64,000 nucleotides of DNA from Limnephilus marmoratus (GCA_917880885.1 OU862927.1:21049450-21113449), one strand, 5' to 3'; positions 46,241 to 56,500 are shown, counted from the stretch's first letter. Notes: a model not told the origin generated them from the letters alone. Numbers and translations: made by a program.

Positions 46241-47530
46241 TCACTCGAGACCATTCCTTCTTTTGACGTCATCCCAGCCGCGTGCCCTTCTAGTAATCTT
46301 GGCCAAAGGATTCAATTTAAGGCAGTCTCCAATCGTCATATCAGATTCGCTGTGGTGACACTCCTCACCATCAGGATGCATATCTCCCGTAGCATTCTCA
46401 ACATCTGTTTGTTCATTATTTGGTTGGATGGGTTGTTTATTTTCATGAGGATTTATGATCTGCTCTCCTCCATAAGTGACACAACTTCTTGTTTCTTTGA
46501 GTGGAACTTCGGCTGGAATCTGATCCTCGTTTTTGTTATTCATTTTTCTGGCTGGTTTTAAAACACGCTGAGCAGGAGCAGATTGATGATGCAAATTCAT
46601 CAGACTTTGGGATGAATTGACTGCTTGACCTGCAGCTGGTTGATTGAGTCTTCGATTGCGAAGTGTGGTTGATTCTTTTTCCATTTTGGCTTCCATTTTG
46701 GAATAATCTGAATTATCACCCTGGAAATATATCAAATTCTTCGCACAGTCACTGGTTAAACCTTTAGAGATCTCTCGTTTGTTTCTTATTTCGCACTTTT
46801 CATACCTTTCTCCACCGGCGTCATCCTCTTGTTCTTGATTACCATGTCCCGGTTCATAAGTTTCTTGTTCACAAGTTTCTTCTTTACTAGTGTCATGGGC
46901 CTGAGCAGAACTCTGTTCTAGATGTTGTTCATTAGTTTCTTGTTGTTCATGAACAGTGTTCATATGAGTTATTTCGGGTTTTGACGTACGTCGGTGTCCA
47001 CCATGTTGTCCTCTTTGACTTTCACCTTGACAACCACTCACTTCGCTTTCAATTTGCTGTTCGACTTTATTTCCATCCTGCGCCATACTGTCGTTAGACA
47101 CCTTCATTGGCATAATAGCCTCTTGTTGATGACGTCCTTGTGCCACTAACGCTGTCTCTTGCCCACACACCTGATGAGGATGTCCATATTGGTGTGGTAC
47201 ATTATGCCAGTTCGGCGGATAGCCCATGTTTCTCTGTTGCATGTAGTCTGGAGCGTCTGGACTCGTTGCATGTTCAGACCTACGCATCATGTTACCACCT
47301 GTAATGCCTGTCTCTGAATTGATGTTTATATTTCCAAAGCCCATGGCCAGACCAGGGTTGGTATTCATTGGCTGCTGTCGATAGCACTGATGCTGGCAAT
47401 AGTGATGACAGTTTCTTAAGTTGTTGGGATTGTATATGGGATTCATTGGAGCCATCTGCGACATTTGCCCCATTGGCATAACTTGGGTCATTGAACCAGC
47501 ATGCATGCAATTGGGCTGGTGTTTGTATGT
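46241..47530 (-). CDS. exon 2 of an unrecognised low-complexity protein gene
   Basis: This is a 430-codon open exon ending in a stop at 46241-46243. The upstream edge is a strong acceptor (minus TTATTATTATTTTTCAG, exon from 47530), and the phase matches the exon 1 donor exactly, giving a protein of about 478 aa. Its N-terminal region is Met/Asn/Gln-rich, with a Cys/His cluster CHHYCQHQC at about residues 90-98 of the joined protein. The middle is Glu/Gln-rich. The C-terminus is basic (KITRRARGWDDVKRRNG). There is no signal peptide, membrane segment or recognised domain. Length without stops, splice sites and a poly(A) signal argue for a real gene. I do not recognise the family. The composition suggests an intrinsically disordered, perhaps nuclear, protein, which is inference only. 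Confidence 0.82.
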   Translation of the reverse strand, partial: TYKHQPNCMHAGSMTQVMPMGQMSQMAPMNPIYNPNNLRNCHHYCQHQCYRQQPMNTNPGLAMGFGNININSETGITGGNMMRRSEHATSPDAPDYMQQRNMGYPPNWHNVPHQYGHPHQVCGQETALVAQGRHQQEAIMPMKVSNDSMAQDGNKVEQQIESEVSGCQGESQRGQHGGHRRTSKPEITHMNTVHEQQETNEQHLEQSSAQAHDTSKEETCEQETYEPGHGNQEQEDDAGGERYEKCEIRNKREISKGLTSDCAKNLIYFQGDNSDYSKMEAKMEKESTTLRNRRLNQPAAGQAVNSSQSLMNLHHQSAPAQRVLKPARKMNNKNEDQIPAEVPLKETRSCVTYGGEQIINPHENKQPIQPNNEQTDVENATGDMHPDGEECHHSESDMTIGDCLKLNPLAKITRRARGWDDVKRRNGLE

Positions 47531-48222
47531 CTGAAAAATAATAATAAAAAAGTTGCATTACATCTTCAATAAATCGACATGAATCCATTAAACATTTTCA
47601 TAAGATTGATGAGGTAACACATTGTCAAAAAAGATCGATGCAAATAGTATAAAGTTGACACACGCACATCTATAAATGTTGTAGTCCATTGGAAAAAAAT
47701 ATTGAATACTGATACTCGATGAAAACAGTCGTTAGTATACACGAATGTTTAATTAAATTACTTGTTAAGGATAACCTGACAATATTTGAAAATCTCCTAC
47801 TACCATCAAATTAAACGGGAAATGTTACTTATGCAGTGATGGAGGACAACGGAAAAATTGGACTCACGACGCGTGGGTGGGATCCAAACGAGATACCAAC
47901 TCAGCCAATATAACCGATTTCTTCTAAATAGCATTAGACATTTAGTGGAAAGAACACGAACACGTATCTGCGTTAACATAATAGATTATTTATGCTTTAA
48001 ATCGCTTACTCGTTAATACGGAATATTTTTATTCAAACAGTTAGATTTAGCTTTATTATTACGAAAAGTGAGTATTTGTGTCGGGGGAGACCAAAAAACA
48101 TGCAAAAATATGTCATATTTGATTGTCTATTAGTTAAAAAAGGAACATTCCGTATTATCCGTGCATCAAACTTCGACAACACGAACGTTCCGTATTATCC
48201 GTGAGGTGGACTAACGGGTGAA

Positions 48223-48842
48223 ATGCAGATCCCGCCAATGTGGGGGATTTTAATAAAAATGCACTTTCTAGATGAGAAAAGTGTGGAAAAGTTGAATAAA
48301 AAAGAAATTAAGGTGCGCTCGGCAAAATTGAGGGAGATACAGCCGTTTAAAGTATGAATAAAATGTCACTTTATGAACCGATACTGTCAGCCATTTTGTA
48401 ACCTTAAAGTTGGTAGCACTCGTAATCGTCTTCTAAAAACATGGTTTATGTAACATGGTTTGTGCCCCTTTATAGCGCCTACTCGCGTCAACGCAAGAAA
48501 AACATCCCAGTTTTCAAGTAGTTTAGCGGCTACGCCAGGTTTTTGTAACATGGTTTGTGACCATTATTAATTCTGTTTTTCATAATTACGCGTCTTATTT
48601 TATATCACACGAAGTTGGCTACAATCGTATCAACCTTCGGTCATAGCAAGTCTGAGATACCAACATAATAGTAACAAAATGGCGTAGTTCACGAAGTGTC
48701 ATTTTATTCATTCTTTAAACGGCTGTATCTCCCTCAATTTTGCCAAGCGCACCTTAATTTCTTTTTTATTCAACTTTTCCACACTTTTCTCATCTAGAAA
48801 GTGCATTTTTATTAAAATCCCCCACATTGGCGGGATCTGCAT
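48223..48842. mobile_element. foldback/MITE inside the gene's intron
   Basis: Long inverted arms pair without indels over at least 150 bp (coordinates sum to 97065). They start ATGCAGATCCCGCCAATGTG and contain GAGGGAGATACAGCCGTTTA. Weaker pairing continues toward the centre. No coding frame and no clear target duplication. Confidence 0.8.
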
Positions 48843-48997
48843 CCCTCCCGGACTAACTGCATATTTACCCAAAAAATATCTTAATTAAAAAAGAGATTTA
48901 GATTTACATCACAATCGGACTATTTTTGAGAAGCCGTGCTAAAATTAGGACAGATATGAAAAAATACATATTTATTATGTGCAAAGGAGAAACTAAC

Positions 48998-49144
48998 CGG
49001 TATATTTGGTGGAACGGCAGATTTTTGCTCCTGTGGAGTTGCCGGTAAACCGGCGGTGTTTTCCCGCGTCGCGTAGTTTACCCCCGCATCCGCGGCAGTC
49101 TTCTCATCTGGCTGGGCATTTCTTACGCCCTCGTCACTCTCCAT
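48998..49144 (-). CDS. exon 1 of the same gene
   Basis: It encodes 49 residues starting MESDEGVRNAQPDEK and ending VPPNIP. An in-frame TGA lies six codons upstream of the ATG, and the ATG has a purine at -3 and G at +4, supporting this start. The exon ends CCG|GTTAGT, a good donor in phase 0, matching the phase of exon 2. The reading frame past the donor stays open for 26 codons but is rich in aromatic residues unlike the exon. The intron is 1,467 bp. Confidence 0.78.
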
Positions 49145-49359
49145 TGCGAGATAAATCGATCAGAATTAAATTTGTAAACCGTATAAAAAACGTAAGAAAA
49201 CACAAACAACTGAAATGTGTGACATTTGTGATAAAAGGAAATATTTGAAAAATGGAAAATTTCACAAATAAATTCTTAGCTTTGAACACAAATAGTAGAT
49301 AGGTACTTTTTTCAATATTGCACATAATTACCGGACGTCGTTGATTATTTTTTTTTTTT

Positions 49360-49938
49360 ACATTAACTCCACACAGGAGGCCCTGAGGAAAATAATTTCC
49401 CTCAGGGCCTATGTCATCTGGGATGCTGTGTGGAGGGTCTTTTTGAGGAGAGGAAGGAATGAGCATTGGTCTTGAAGAGACCCATGTTGTAGGAAGAAGG
49501 AAACACAGAGGCCGGCAAATCATTCCACAGCCGAGCTGTTGAACACAAGAACGAGTCGAAGAAACGACCTGTTCTCATGTGGCAAATGTCAACTGTGTAC
49601 AAATCTTGGGCACGCGTTTGGCGTGTTTCCCGACTATGCACCGGTGCCGAAGGGATCAATAATGCTAGTTCCTCGGAGCATCTTCCATTGTAATACCGGT
49701 AGAACAAGGATAGCATTCCCACCCGACGCCTGTGCTCTAAAGATTGCAATCCGTCTGTTAAGATGGGAGAATCTATCAAACGGATCGCCCGTTTCTGCAC
49801 AAAGTCGAGGGTATTTTTCAGGTATTTTGAAGCTCCAGACCAGAGGTGGCTGCCAAATTCAACCGTGGGGCGCACTTGTGATTTGTACAGGATTAGCAGT
49901 TGTGTACTATTAAAGTATCTGCGGGCCCTGTACAGCAC
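49360..49938 (-). pseudogene. 5'-truncated LINE with intact C-terminus and 3' hairpin, minus strand
   Basis: A 174-codon frame reads LLILYKSQVRPTVEFGSHLW, RAIRLIDSPILTDGLQSLEH, STARLWNDLPASVFPSSYNM and GLFKTNAHSFL. This is the classic C-terminal region of a Jockey/CR1-like LINE and is still open, so the copy is fairly young. After the stop comes a perfect hairpin (GCCCTGAGG...CCTCAGGGC, about 49388-49416), then CTCCTGTGTGGAGTTAATGT and poly-A. SINE C ends in the same tail. RT palm and endonuclease are missing. Confidence 0.85.
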
Positions 49939-50454
49939 GCCCGGTTTTTGGGAGGCTAACTTTACTCTGAACTCTTATGAACCCTTGGAAGGCGAAACAA
50001 CTGTCGGGCGTAAACCGGGTGGGTTTTTTTTATCCTCGAAGCAAGGCACTGCAGTATCTATAATTTAGCATAATTTCGCGAAACACCGGAGCATTGCAAA
50101 ATGCATACACTATACCTTTCAACAGGATTTCTGTTTAGAATTTGAGCAGCGTTGTATGGTTGCTGGGCTGTTGTTTATACCAAAAGTACAAACAGATAAG
50201 ACCGACTTTGAAACCCACTGCCACCAAACAAAAAGGTATTGTTGACAAGTCAAGTCTCGAATTTTGCTTTTTAATGAGAATAATGCGCTTGGTTGTTGTT
50301 GGATCCAGGCCACCGGGCAACAGTTTCTGTGATAAGGAAGAGTGTCACACAAATTATAATAGTTTGAACAATCATAGAGAATATATGTGTGTATGTATAA
50401 CACCTATTTGTTTTGATTCAGCCTAGGGCCGGATTAAACATTTTTTTTTGTAAA

Positions 50455-50650
50455 ATAGTTCCATACAGGAGGCCCTAAGGAAAATACTTTCCCTCAGGGC
50501 CTGTGTCATCTTTGAGGATGCTGTTTGGAGGGTCTTTTTTAAGGAAAGAAAGGAGAGGAAGTCGTGGGAAGGAAAAAAGTATGAGGGGTGGGTAGCAACA
50601 TGGGGTCTAGGAGTGACGGCCGTATGAATCAATCCCCCCCTCGGGCCCCT
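50455..50650 (-). mobile_element. SINE C 3' portion, minus strand
   Basis: It contains the terminal hairpin (GCCCTAAGGAAAATACTTTC...) and the adjoining GTCATCTTTGAGGATGCTGT, AAGGAAAGAAAGGAGAGGAA and GGAGTGACGGCCGTATGAAT blocks, then breaks off at about 50640. Confidence 0.75.
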
Positions 50651-50659
50651 AGGCAAAGC

Positions 50660-50735
50660 ACGTCTCGGGGCGCCTATACCATGCGGGGCCCCTGGGCAGT
50701 TGCTTACACTGCCTTATAAATATATATATATAATT
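50660..50735. repeat. GGCCCCTGGGCAGTTGC repeat, one unit
   Basis: The GGCCCCTGGGCAGTTGCTTA / CACTGCCTTATAAAT block recurs twice at 52000-52130 on the other side of the mariner element. Confidence 0.6.
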
Positions 50736-50877
50736 GTTTATCGTATGTTCTGTATCTATTTGTATGGGTGCTTCCAGGGTTTTCCACATGATGCGATGCT
50801 GCCTCATGAGCTTCTTGAATGAGTTTTGTTTTGCTCTAAATATTATTTTGCTTGTATTACTAACCTGATTTGTTGTA

Positions 50878-51817
50878 CGAGGCATATCCAGAAAGTAAGT
50901 GTACTGTGACCACAACGGGCGGAGGTTTATAGTTTTTTGAGGGTTGGCAATACTTAATGGTACAAGGGGGTCTCCTGACCAGAAAGAGCATCACAGAAAC
51001 ATTGTTGTACGTAAACTCAAGTTTTAGTGTCCAGTTGCGTGAAAGTTGTCGGTAAAAAATCCCGCCAAGTGCTGTGATCTGCTTTTTACGCACGGAAGAA
51101 ATAACACCTACAAGAAAAAAAGGTGAGGATTTCTGAGCTCTATTGTTACTGGAGATGAAAGTGGGTGACTCATTACATGCCTGGGAAAAAAAACAGTCGT
51201 CAAAGTGGCGTCACACCAATTCCCCATCTGTGAAAAAATTGAAAACCACAATTTCGGGCAAAAAAAATCATGGCCTCAGTGTTTTAGGACCGAAAAGGCA
51301 TCATTTTGTTCAAATTTCGGCCTCAGATTGAGATCATCAATGCACAACAATATTGTGTACCCTAAAAAAACTCAAAAGGAGCATTCAAAACAAATGGAGG
51401 GGAATGCTGACCAGAGAAGTTTGCCTTTTTCGCGAAGACCTCACAAAGCCTTAGCCACCAAGGAGATCATGGACTCATTTGATTGGGATGTTTTGAACCA
51501 CTCCCCGTAATCCCCTGACTTGGCGTCTTCAGATTATCATCTTTTCACCTTCCTAAAGGCATGTATGGATGAAAATAAGTTTTCAACCGACGAGCAGGTA
51601 CAGAAAGTGGTCCTGAAGAGGGGGAAGGAGTTGGCGGGAGAATTCTTCGAGAAGGGCAAAATAAAATTGTGCCACGGCTCACCTCATGCATTGAACGGGT
51701 TAGCAATTATTTGGAAAAATAGTCAACAAATGTATCAACAATATCCTGTTTTTTTTTCTATTACACTTTTTCAAAAAAAAAAAAAAAACAGAACACTTAC
51801 TTTCTGGATAAGCCTCG
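50878..51817 (+). mobile_element. mariner element, 940 bp, decayed
   Basis: TIRs CGAGGCATATCCAGAAAGTA and complement of ...ACTTTCTGGATAAGCCTCG are bordered by TA. The interior keeps mariner transposase pieces in several frames: SSKWRHTNSPSVKKLKTTIS, then RPHKALATKEIMDSFDWDVL with the adjoining SPDLASSDYHLFTFLKACMD and KFSTDEQVQKVV. The HDNARPH catalytic region is frameshifted, so it is inactive. Confidence 0.9.
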
Positions 51818-51989
51818 TATTATGTTTTATTTTCCTGTTAAGCACTTGCATACTGCTTTCTAACAACGTATGCAGGGACACTGGAGGTCTAGATTTGTTC
51901 AAAATAAATAAATGTAGCTTCGTTTAAAAACAAAAAATTTGAATCTTGCGAGAGCCTTGAAGGAGTAACCATCAGTTACTTATACCAGG

Positions 51990-52135
51990 GCGGGTAAGTG
52001 GTGGATAACCTCCACTGCCTTATAAATAATACGGCCCTGCCAGGACTCGGGGCCTCTTTACCCTAGGGTCCCTAGCCAATGCAAGGCCCCTAGGCAGTTG
52101 CGTACACTGCCTTATGGATAGTACGGCCCTAGTTC
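51990..52135. repeat. duplicated GGCCCCTAGGCAGTTGC repeat
   Basis: Two adjacent partial copies of the block seen at 50690-50725, each with CACTGCCTTAT and TACGGCCCT. Confidence 0.6.
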
Positions 52136-52139
52136 AGCC

Positions 52140-52905
52140 TGAACCTTCTTCGGGCCGTATAAGTATAAAAATATATTCAGAAGAACAATTAATAAGGAAA
52201 CGAAAACAGGACTTTAAATTTGGTGGGAGTAAAATAAAACTTTTATAACTTTTATAAAAAAAAAAAATCGTGGGAGTTTTGTGAAAAATCTCTCGGGGTC
52301 AATATTTTATGAAAATCTTTAAATGCCAATTCAATTAACTGGTTGATAATAATAAGAAAACTGAATTCATTTGTGTAAAGCGATCTGTATTTAAAACAAG
52401 TTAAAAAAGGTCGAGTTTTGACCAATGGGATATATCTCAAGTTTTTACAAAGCGAAATACCCATAAGTTTTAGGTCTTCACTAATTATTTTAAATAAATA
52501 TATATTTTTTTTTTACTTTATCTTTCAAAGTACCTTAATCCGCCTGAAAAATATTTTTAAAAATGCTTAAATAAAAAGTTAACCTATCATTAATATCGAA
52601 AAAATGCATCAGTAACACCTAGGCAAAAATTTTGTTAGGTCAGAATAAAGTTTTTTTTTTTAAATAATTGTGGCCCTACTGAGACAAATACATTGAAATA
52701 AGGTAATAATGGCCCGTTTACATGTTATAAAAATATATTTATTTCAATTTTATATAGATGTGGGTGTGAAGATGCTTCACTCTGTGACAATGTACCATTT
52801 TCTATTGCGCATCAAACAAGTAATCATAATGATTTTTGAAAATCAACATTCTCGTAACATAACTCTCGTGGAATCTCCACATAAATCATGTAAAGGAGAA
52901 AATTA
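52140..52905. other. no gene recognised
   Basis: Unassigned AT-rich sequence. Confidence 0.35.
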
Positions 52906-52911
52906 CCCCCC

Positions 52912-53760
52912 ATGACTGGTGTACTTCAAGGATTACGACTACCCATTCCTTTACTAACATCAGTGTACTATGCTATGGTACATTCACATATTTCCTATCT
53001 CTGCTGTATCTGGAGATTTGCCTCAAGAAAATTGATAGCTGATCTGCAAGTGGTTCAAAACCAAGCTCTCAGAAATGTTTTTGGAATTCCATGGAACACC
53101 CTTATCAAAGACATTTATTTATTTTCCGGTGTTCTTCCAATCACAATCCTCCCAAAACATGAAATCACAAGCGCCATCCTACAAATTTCTTAACAATCAA
53201 TTTACACTAACATCAAGTCATTTTACAATCCAGACATCCACACACACAATACTCGAAATAGTAATAAAATTCGCGTACCTCAAACACACTACAAAATATG
53301 GGATAAAATCTCTGAATTATATTGCATACACACTATATAATTATGTACAAAAGGAAATCCAGCAAAAAAAATCAGAGTCATGCTTTAAAATAATTCATTT
53401 TAAGGACGTTTATGGATGAAACTATGAAATTTTCTTGATATGCTCTATTCTGTCTTTTTTTTCTCTCCATTTCTTTTCCAAGGATATGTGATCAGATCAT
53501 CCATATTTTTATAACCTTGTTACTTTTTATTTTAAATTTGGTTTTCTGTTATATTCTTATTATTATTGTTTGTTTCAACTTACCCTATCTTTTATTTTTC
53601 GTCTATACTGTTTGTGAAACTTATATTTTTAATATTTAAAACCTGTGTAAAACTGTAATTATTTCTTTCCACCTAAGAACTGTAAGTTACTCCCATACTA
53701 AAATAATTTCTATAAATCATCTAGATTGCCTTAGCAAGAAATAAAAACAATATATATATT
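52912..53760 (+). pseudogene. LINE RT C-terminal fragment and 3' UTR
   Basis: TSVYYAMVHSHISYLCCIWR, LQVVQNQALRNVFGIPWNTL and YLFSGVLPITILPKHEITS give the post-palm LINE layout. The frame shifts near 53190 and continues to about 53400. A 3' UTR ends in A-rich sequence before ACACGGAGAACACG. Same ACGGAGAACA end as the LINE at 42145-42890. Confidence 0.7.
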
Positions 53761-53879
53761 TTTTAAAACACGGAGAACACGAATAAAAATTAACCCGTTT
53801 TGGGTAGATATTTCCCTTTCTGAAAACGCTAAATTTAATTTAGTTTGTTTAGTAAATGGATTTTATTTATTTAATTAAA

Positions 53880-54225
53880 TGAAGACAATATTAGCGAAAC
53901 TCAATCGAAAATCTGGAGACAGAAAAATCAGAAAAAGATATTGGCTCCACTGGGACTCGAACCCAGGACTCTTTGCTTACATGGCAAGTGCTCTACCAAC
54001 TGAGCTACGGAACCCATATCAAATTCGGTCACTTTTAACTGTATCGTACTTCGACTAAGAACTACCAACATTATCTTAATTTTCTTAACACACATATTAT
54101 TGGCTGCTATCTTTATATGATTGCAAGATTTAACTCGAACCAAATGCTATCTAGATAACTAAATGCTATCTAGATGTACATTTTATTTTAATACGTGACA
54201 TCTATTGACTTTTTCTGCAAGTATC
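53880..54225 (-). mobile_element. SINE A with complete tRNA unit and 5' leader, minus strand
   Basis: Read on the minus strand: a leader (CTTAGTCGAAGTACGATACA, GACCGAATTTGATAT), then a nearly complete tRNA-like unit (54011-53945: GGGTTCCGTAGCTCAGTTGG, ..GGGTTCGAGTCCCAGTGGAG), then the SINE A body (TTTTTCTGATTTTTCTGTC, GATTTTCGATTGAGTTTCGC). The anticodon loop is CATGTAA, lacking the usual T33, so it is a SINE unit rather than a functional tRNA. Confidence 0.8.
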
Positions 54226-54335
54226 TTTTTCTGATTTTTCTGTCTCCAGATTTTCGATTGAGTTTTGCTAATATTGTCTCAATTTAATTAAATATTATAT
54301 TTTGAGATTTTACTCATAAAGTTAAAAATGAAAAA
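54226..54335 (+). mobile_element. SINE A body, plus strand
   Basis: Body and tail only (CTGTCTCCAGATTTTCGATT, TTTAATTAAATATTATATTT, CTCATAAAGTTAAAAATG), pointing away from the neighbouring copy. Confidence 0.75.
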
Positions 54336-54500
54336 TAAATTTAGATTTTATTTATTTTTTTTACAAGTAGATAGATCTCTGAAAGGAGTTATTTTTATTA
54401 AAATTGTAACGTGATTTCTGAATAACCTACCGAGGCATCGTGTGTTGAATCACCCTTGTATTAACAATTCTCACAGTTTTCCTACGTAGAAAGTCATTTA

Positions 54501-54776
54501 TCTATAATATACAAATGAATCGCTGGATGTGTGTCTAAGCGCATAACTTTCGAACGACTGCACCAAATTGGATAATTCTTTTTTTTTGTGTTTTTTTGTG
54601 GCACGCGAGGAAGCGGCTATCGCTATGGAAAGCGGGAGGAAGGGAGAGATAAGGGAGGGGAACCAGGGAGGGGGAGGGGAACCTGGGAGGGAGGAGAGGG
54701 ACGAATGGGAAAGGACACTCAGGGAGAAACAATTTCTTTATTAAATGGCATAGCAACGCATGCCGGGACCAGCTAG
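54501..54776 (+). mobile_element. non-autonomous Helitron, 276 bp
   Basis: It starts TCTATAATATACAAATGAAT after an A, contains the common early block GCGCATAACTTTCGAACGAC, and ends AACGCATGCCGGGACCAGCTAG before a T. Those are textbook Helitron termini without target duplication. The middle is a G/A-rich repeat that differs from the related copy at 12148-12687. Confidence 0.88.
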
Positions 54777-55240
54777 TTTATAATAAAATATAATAAAATC
54801 AATTTATTGGTTCACTTTCTCCTATTTGCTTTCATAAATATAAGCCTACGAGGTCTAGAAATACAAGTACACTATCGTCAAACAAGCGATCGTATAAAAT
54901 ATTCTGAGACGGTGAAAATAAATTAACGATATTTTTTCATTTTTCCATGGATTTCCATAGCAGAAAGAATTTCCTTGCATTAATTTGTCTCATCAATTAG
55001 AGATGAAAAGTTTGGACGTAAATCTCTCCAACGGCTGACAGTAATGACAAGTAGATTCGAACAAAAAAATAAAAATAATTATTCCGGTTCATTTGGAATG
55101 ATTACAGGCTTTTTGGCAATGCTATAAAACATACTAGATTGGTTTGTGTGAGATATGAACGTGTTGTTTCATGAATAATATAATGCTTAAAAAAATGAAA
55201 CAATTCAACTTTGTTTGAACCACTTATATAATGAGTAAAT

Positions 55241-55310
55241 CCGACCGGTTTTAGAACAAACGTTCCTTCTTCAGGGCAAGCGTATACTAATTTGACAGTT
55301 TCGAAATATG
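55241..55310 (-). ncRNA. hammerhead-ribozyme-like motif, left arm
   Basis: On the minus strand: CTGAAGA, stem II GGAAC-GTTT-GTTCT, then AAAAC in place of GAAAC, CG loop, GTC and GGATTTACT. The GAAA core is mutated to AAAA, so it is probably inactive. Confidence 0.6.
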
Positions 55311-55349
55311 GATGGGAACAATGTTTTATTATGGTAGGGGTGGGTAGGG

Positions 55350-55868
55350 TTCAATAAAAGGTCGAAAATAATAGAATCGAATAATATAGACCTAAAACTG
55401 AGAATACTCCTCATCAAGACCTATGTATGGAGTATCTTGATGTACGGCTGCGAAACATGGTGCCTATCCGAAAGAGATAAACGGAGACTAGAGGCTTTTG
55501 AGATGTGGTCCTATAGAAGACTATTAGGAATTTCCTGGAGTGACCACATCACAAATGAGGAGGTTCTCTAAAGAATCGAAGGAGGAAGGCACCTGCTCAG
55601 GACCTTCTCCGAAAGGCGCGCAGGATGGATCGGCCATGTAATAAGACAAGAATGCCTCTTGCATACCATAATGGAGGGTATGACCGAGGGGACAAACGCT
55701 AGGGGACGCCCACGCCGCGCCGAGAGTACCTGGAGGACCTGCTGGTGGACGTGCGCTGCTCATCATATGCAGACTTCAAAAGAGCCGCACAAGACAGGGA
55801 AGAGTGGAAGAAACGTATAGATGAAATTGCTGCAAACCAATCCCACGATTGAAACCAGAGAGAGAGAG
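55350..55868 (+). pseudogene. RTE-like LINE C-terminus, copy 2
   Basis: Nearly the same sequence as 22800-23292, but with the 22 bp that copy 1 lacks (LRILLIKTYVWSILMYGCET). Motifs: RLEAFEMWSYRRLLGISWSD, GWIGHVIRQ, RGRPRR and DREEWKKRIDEIAANQ. One TAA stop interrupts it and a (GA)n tail ends it. It inserted exactly between GGGGTGG and AGCCGTTGC of the host arm, as the other arm shows. Confidence 0.82.
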
Positions 55869-56071
55869 AAGCCGTTGCTAGTTATTATTACTTAGAAGCC
55901 TAGGAAATTAAAAAATCCCTTAAAAATAATTAATCTATTATCAACAAACAAAAAATATTGTCTTATAGCCCAATCATGGATTTGTTCCTTTACCCACCCA
56001 CTCTACATTAATAACTAGCAACGGCTCCACCCCTACCATAATCTTCCCATCCATATTTCGAAACTGTCAAA

Positions 56072-56130
56072 TTAGTATACGCTTGCCCCGAAGAAGGAAC
56101 GTTTGTTCTGAAACCGGTCGGATTTACTAA
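56072..56130 (+). ncRNA. hammerhead-ribozyme-like motif, right arm
   Basis: Stem I TTAGTA (56072-56077) pairs with TACTAA (56125-56130), plus CC/GG next to the core. The core is C-CGA-A-GA (U4 changed to C), stem II 56096-56100 with 56105-56109 (GTTT loop), GAAAC at 56110-56114, CG loop, GTC at 56117-56119 as the cleavage site. Only one core base departs from consensus. Confidence 0.65.
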
Positions 56131-56429
56131 TTATATAAGTGGTTCAAACAAAGTAGAATTGTTTCATTTTTCTTTTCTATAATGGATAACCACAAAGTTA
56201 CAGCTTCGTTCAAAAATATAATATAATGCTTACTTAGATTGAATTGAAGACTTATTTTGAATTTTATTAGAATTGACTCTAGTTTTTATTGGCTAATTTC
56301 CAAGATAAAATCCATAATTTGGGAATTGGGTATGGGTACCGCCGCCCCGGAAACCTTTATTGGATAATTATTGTTTTTAATTGATAAACTAACATTTAAG
56401 ACAAGATTTTTATGCATTGCACAAAGGGT

Positions 56430-56500
56430 AACAATTATTATAAGCGCCTGACCGGCAATCAGAAGGACACGGGTTCAAGTCCCGTTGGCCGCCTGTATCT
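56430..56500 (+). repeat. tRNA-like sequence
   Basis: GACACGGGTTCAAGTCCCGT forms a T-arm with B box and the upstream GCGCCTGACCGGCAATCAGA could be an anticodon arm, but the 5' half is not convincing. A SINE head or relic. Confidence 0.4.

Larger units (their letters stand above)
55191..56171. mobile_element. inverted-repeat element with hammerhead-like cores in both arms
   Basis: About 150 bp at 55191-55347 is mirrored by 56024-56171, and the mirror continues with AGCCGTTGCTAGTTATTA on the inner side. A truncated LINE separates the arm at one point (see 55350-55868). Each arm holds a sequence matching the hammerhead ribozyme consensus. Hammerheads in terminal repeats are known from Penelope-like elements and retrozymes. 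No Penelope RT is present here, so assignment is inference. Confidence 0.75.

Noticed and set aside
47292..47588. 98-residue minus frame overlapping the gene's exon 2
   Set aside because: It is a shadow in another frame. The exon 2 frame has the right phase and matching acceptor.
53945..54012. Possible functional tRNA gene
   Set aside because: Anticodon loop CATGTAA lacks T33, the acceptor stem is mismatched, and it is fused to a SINE body present elsewhere.
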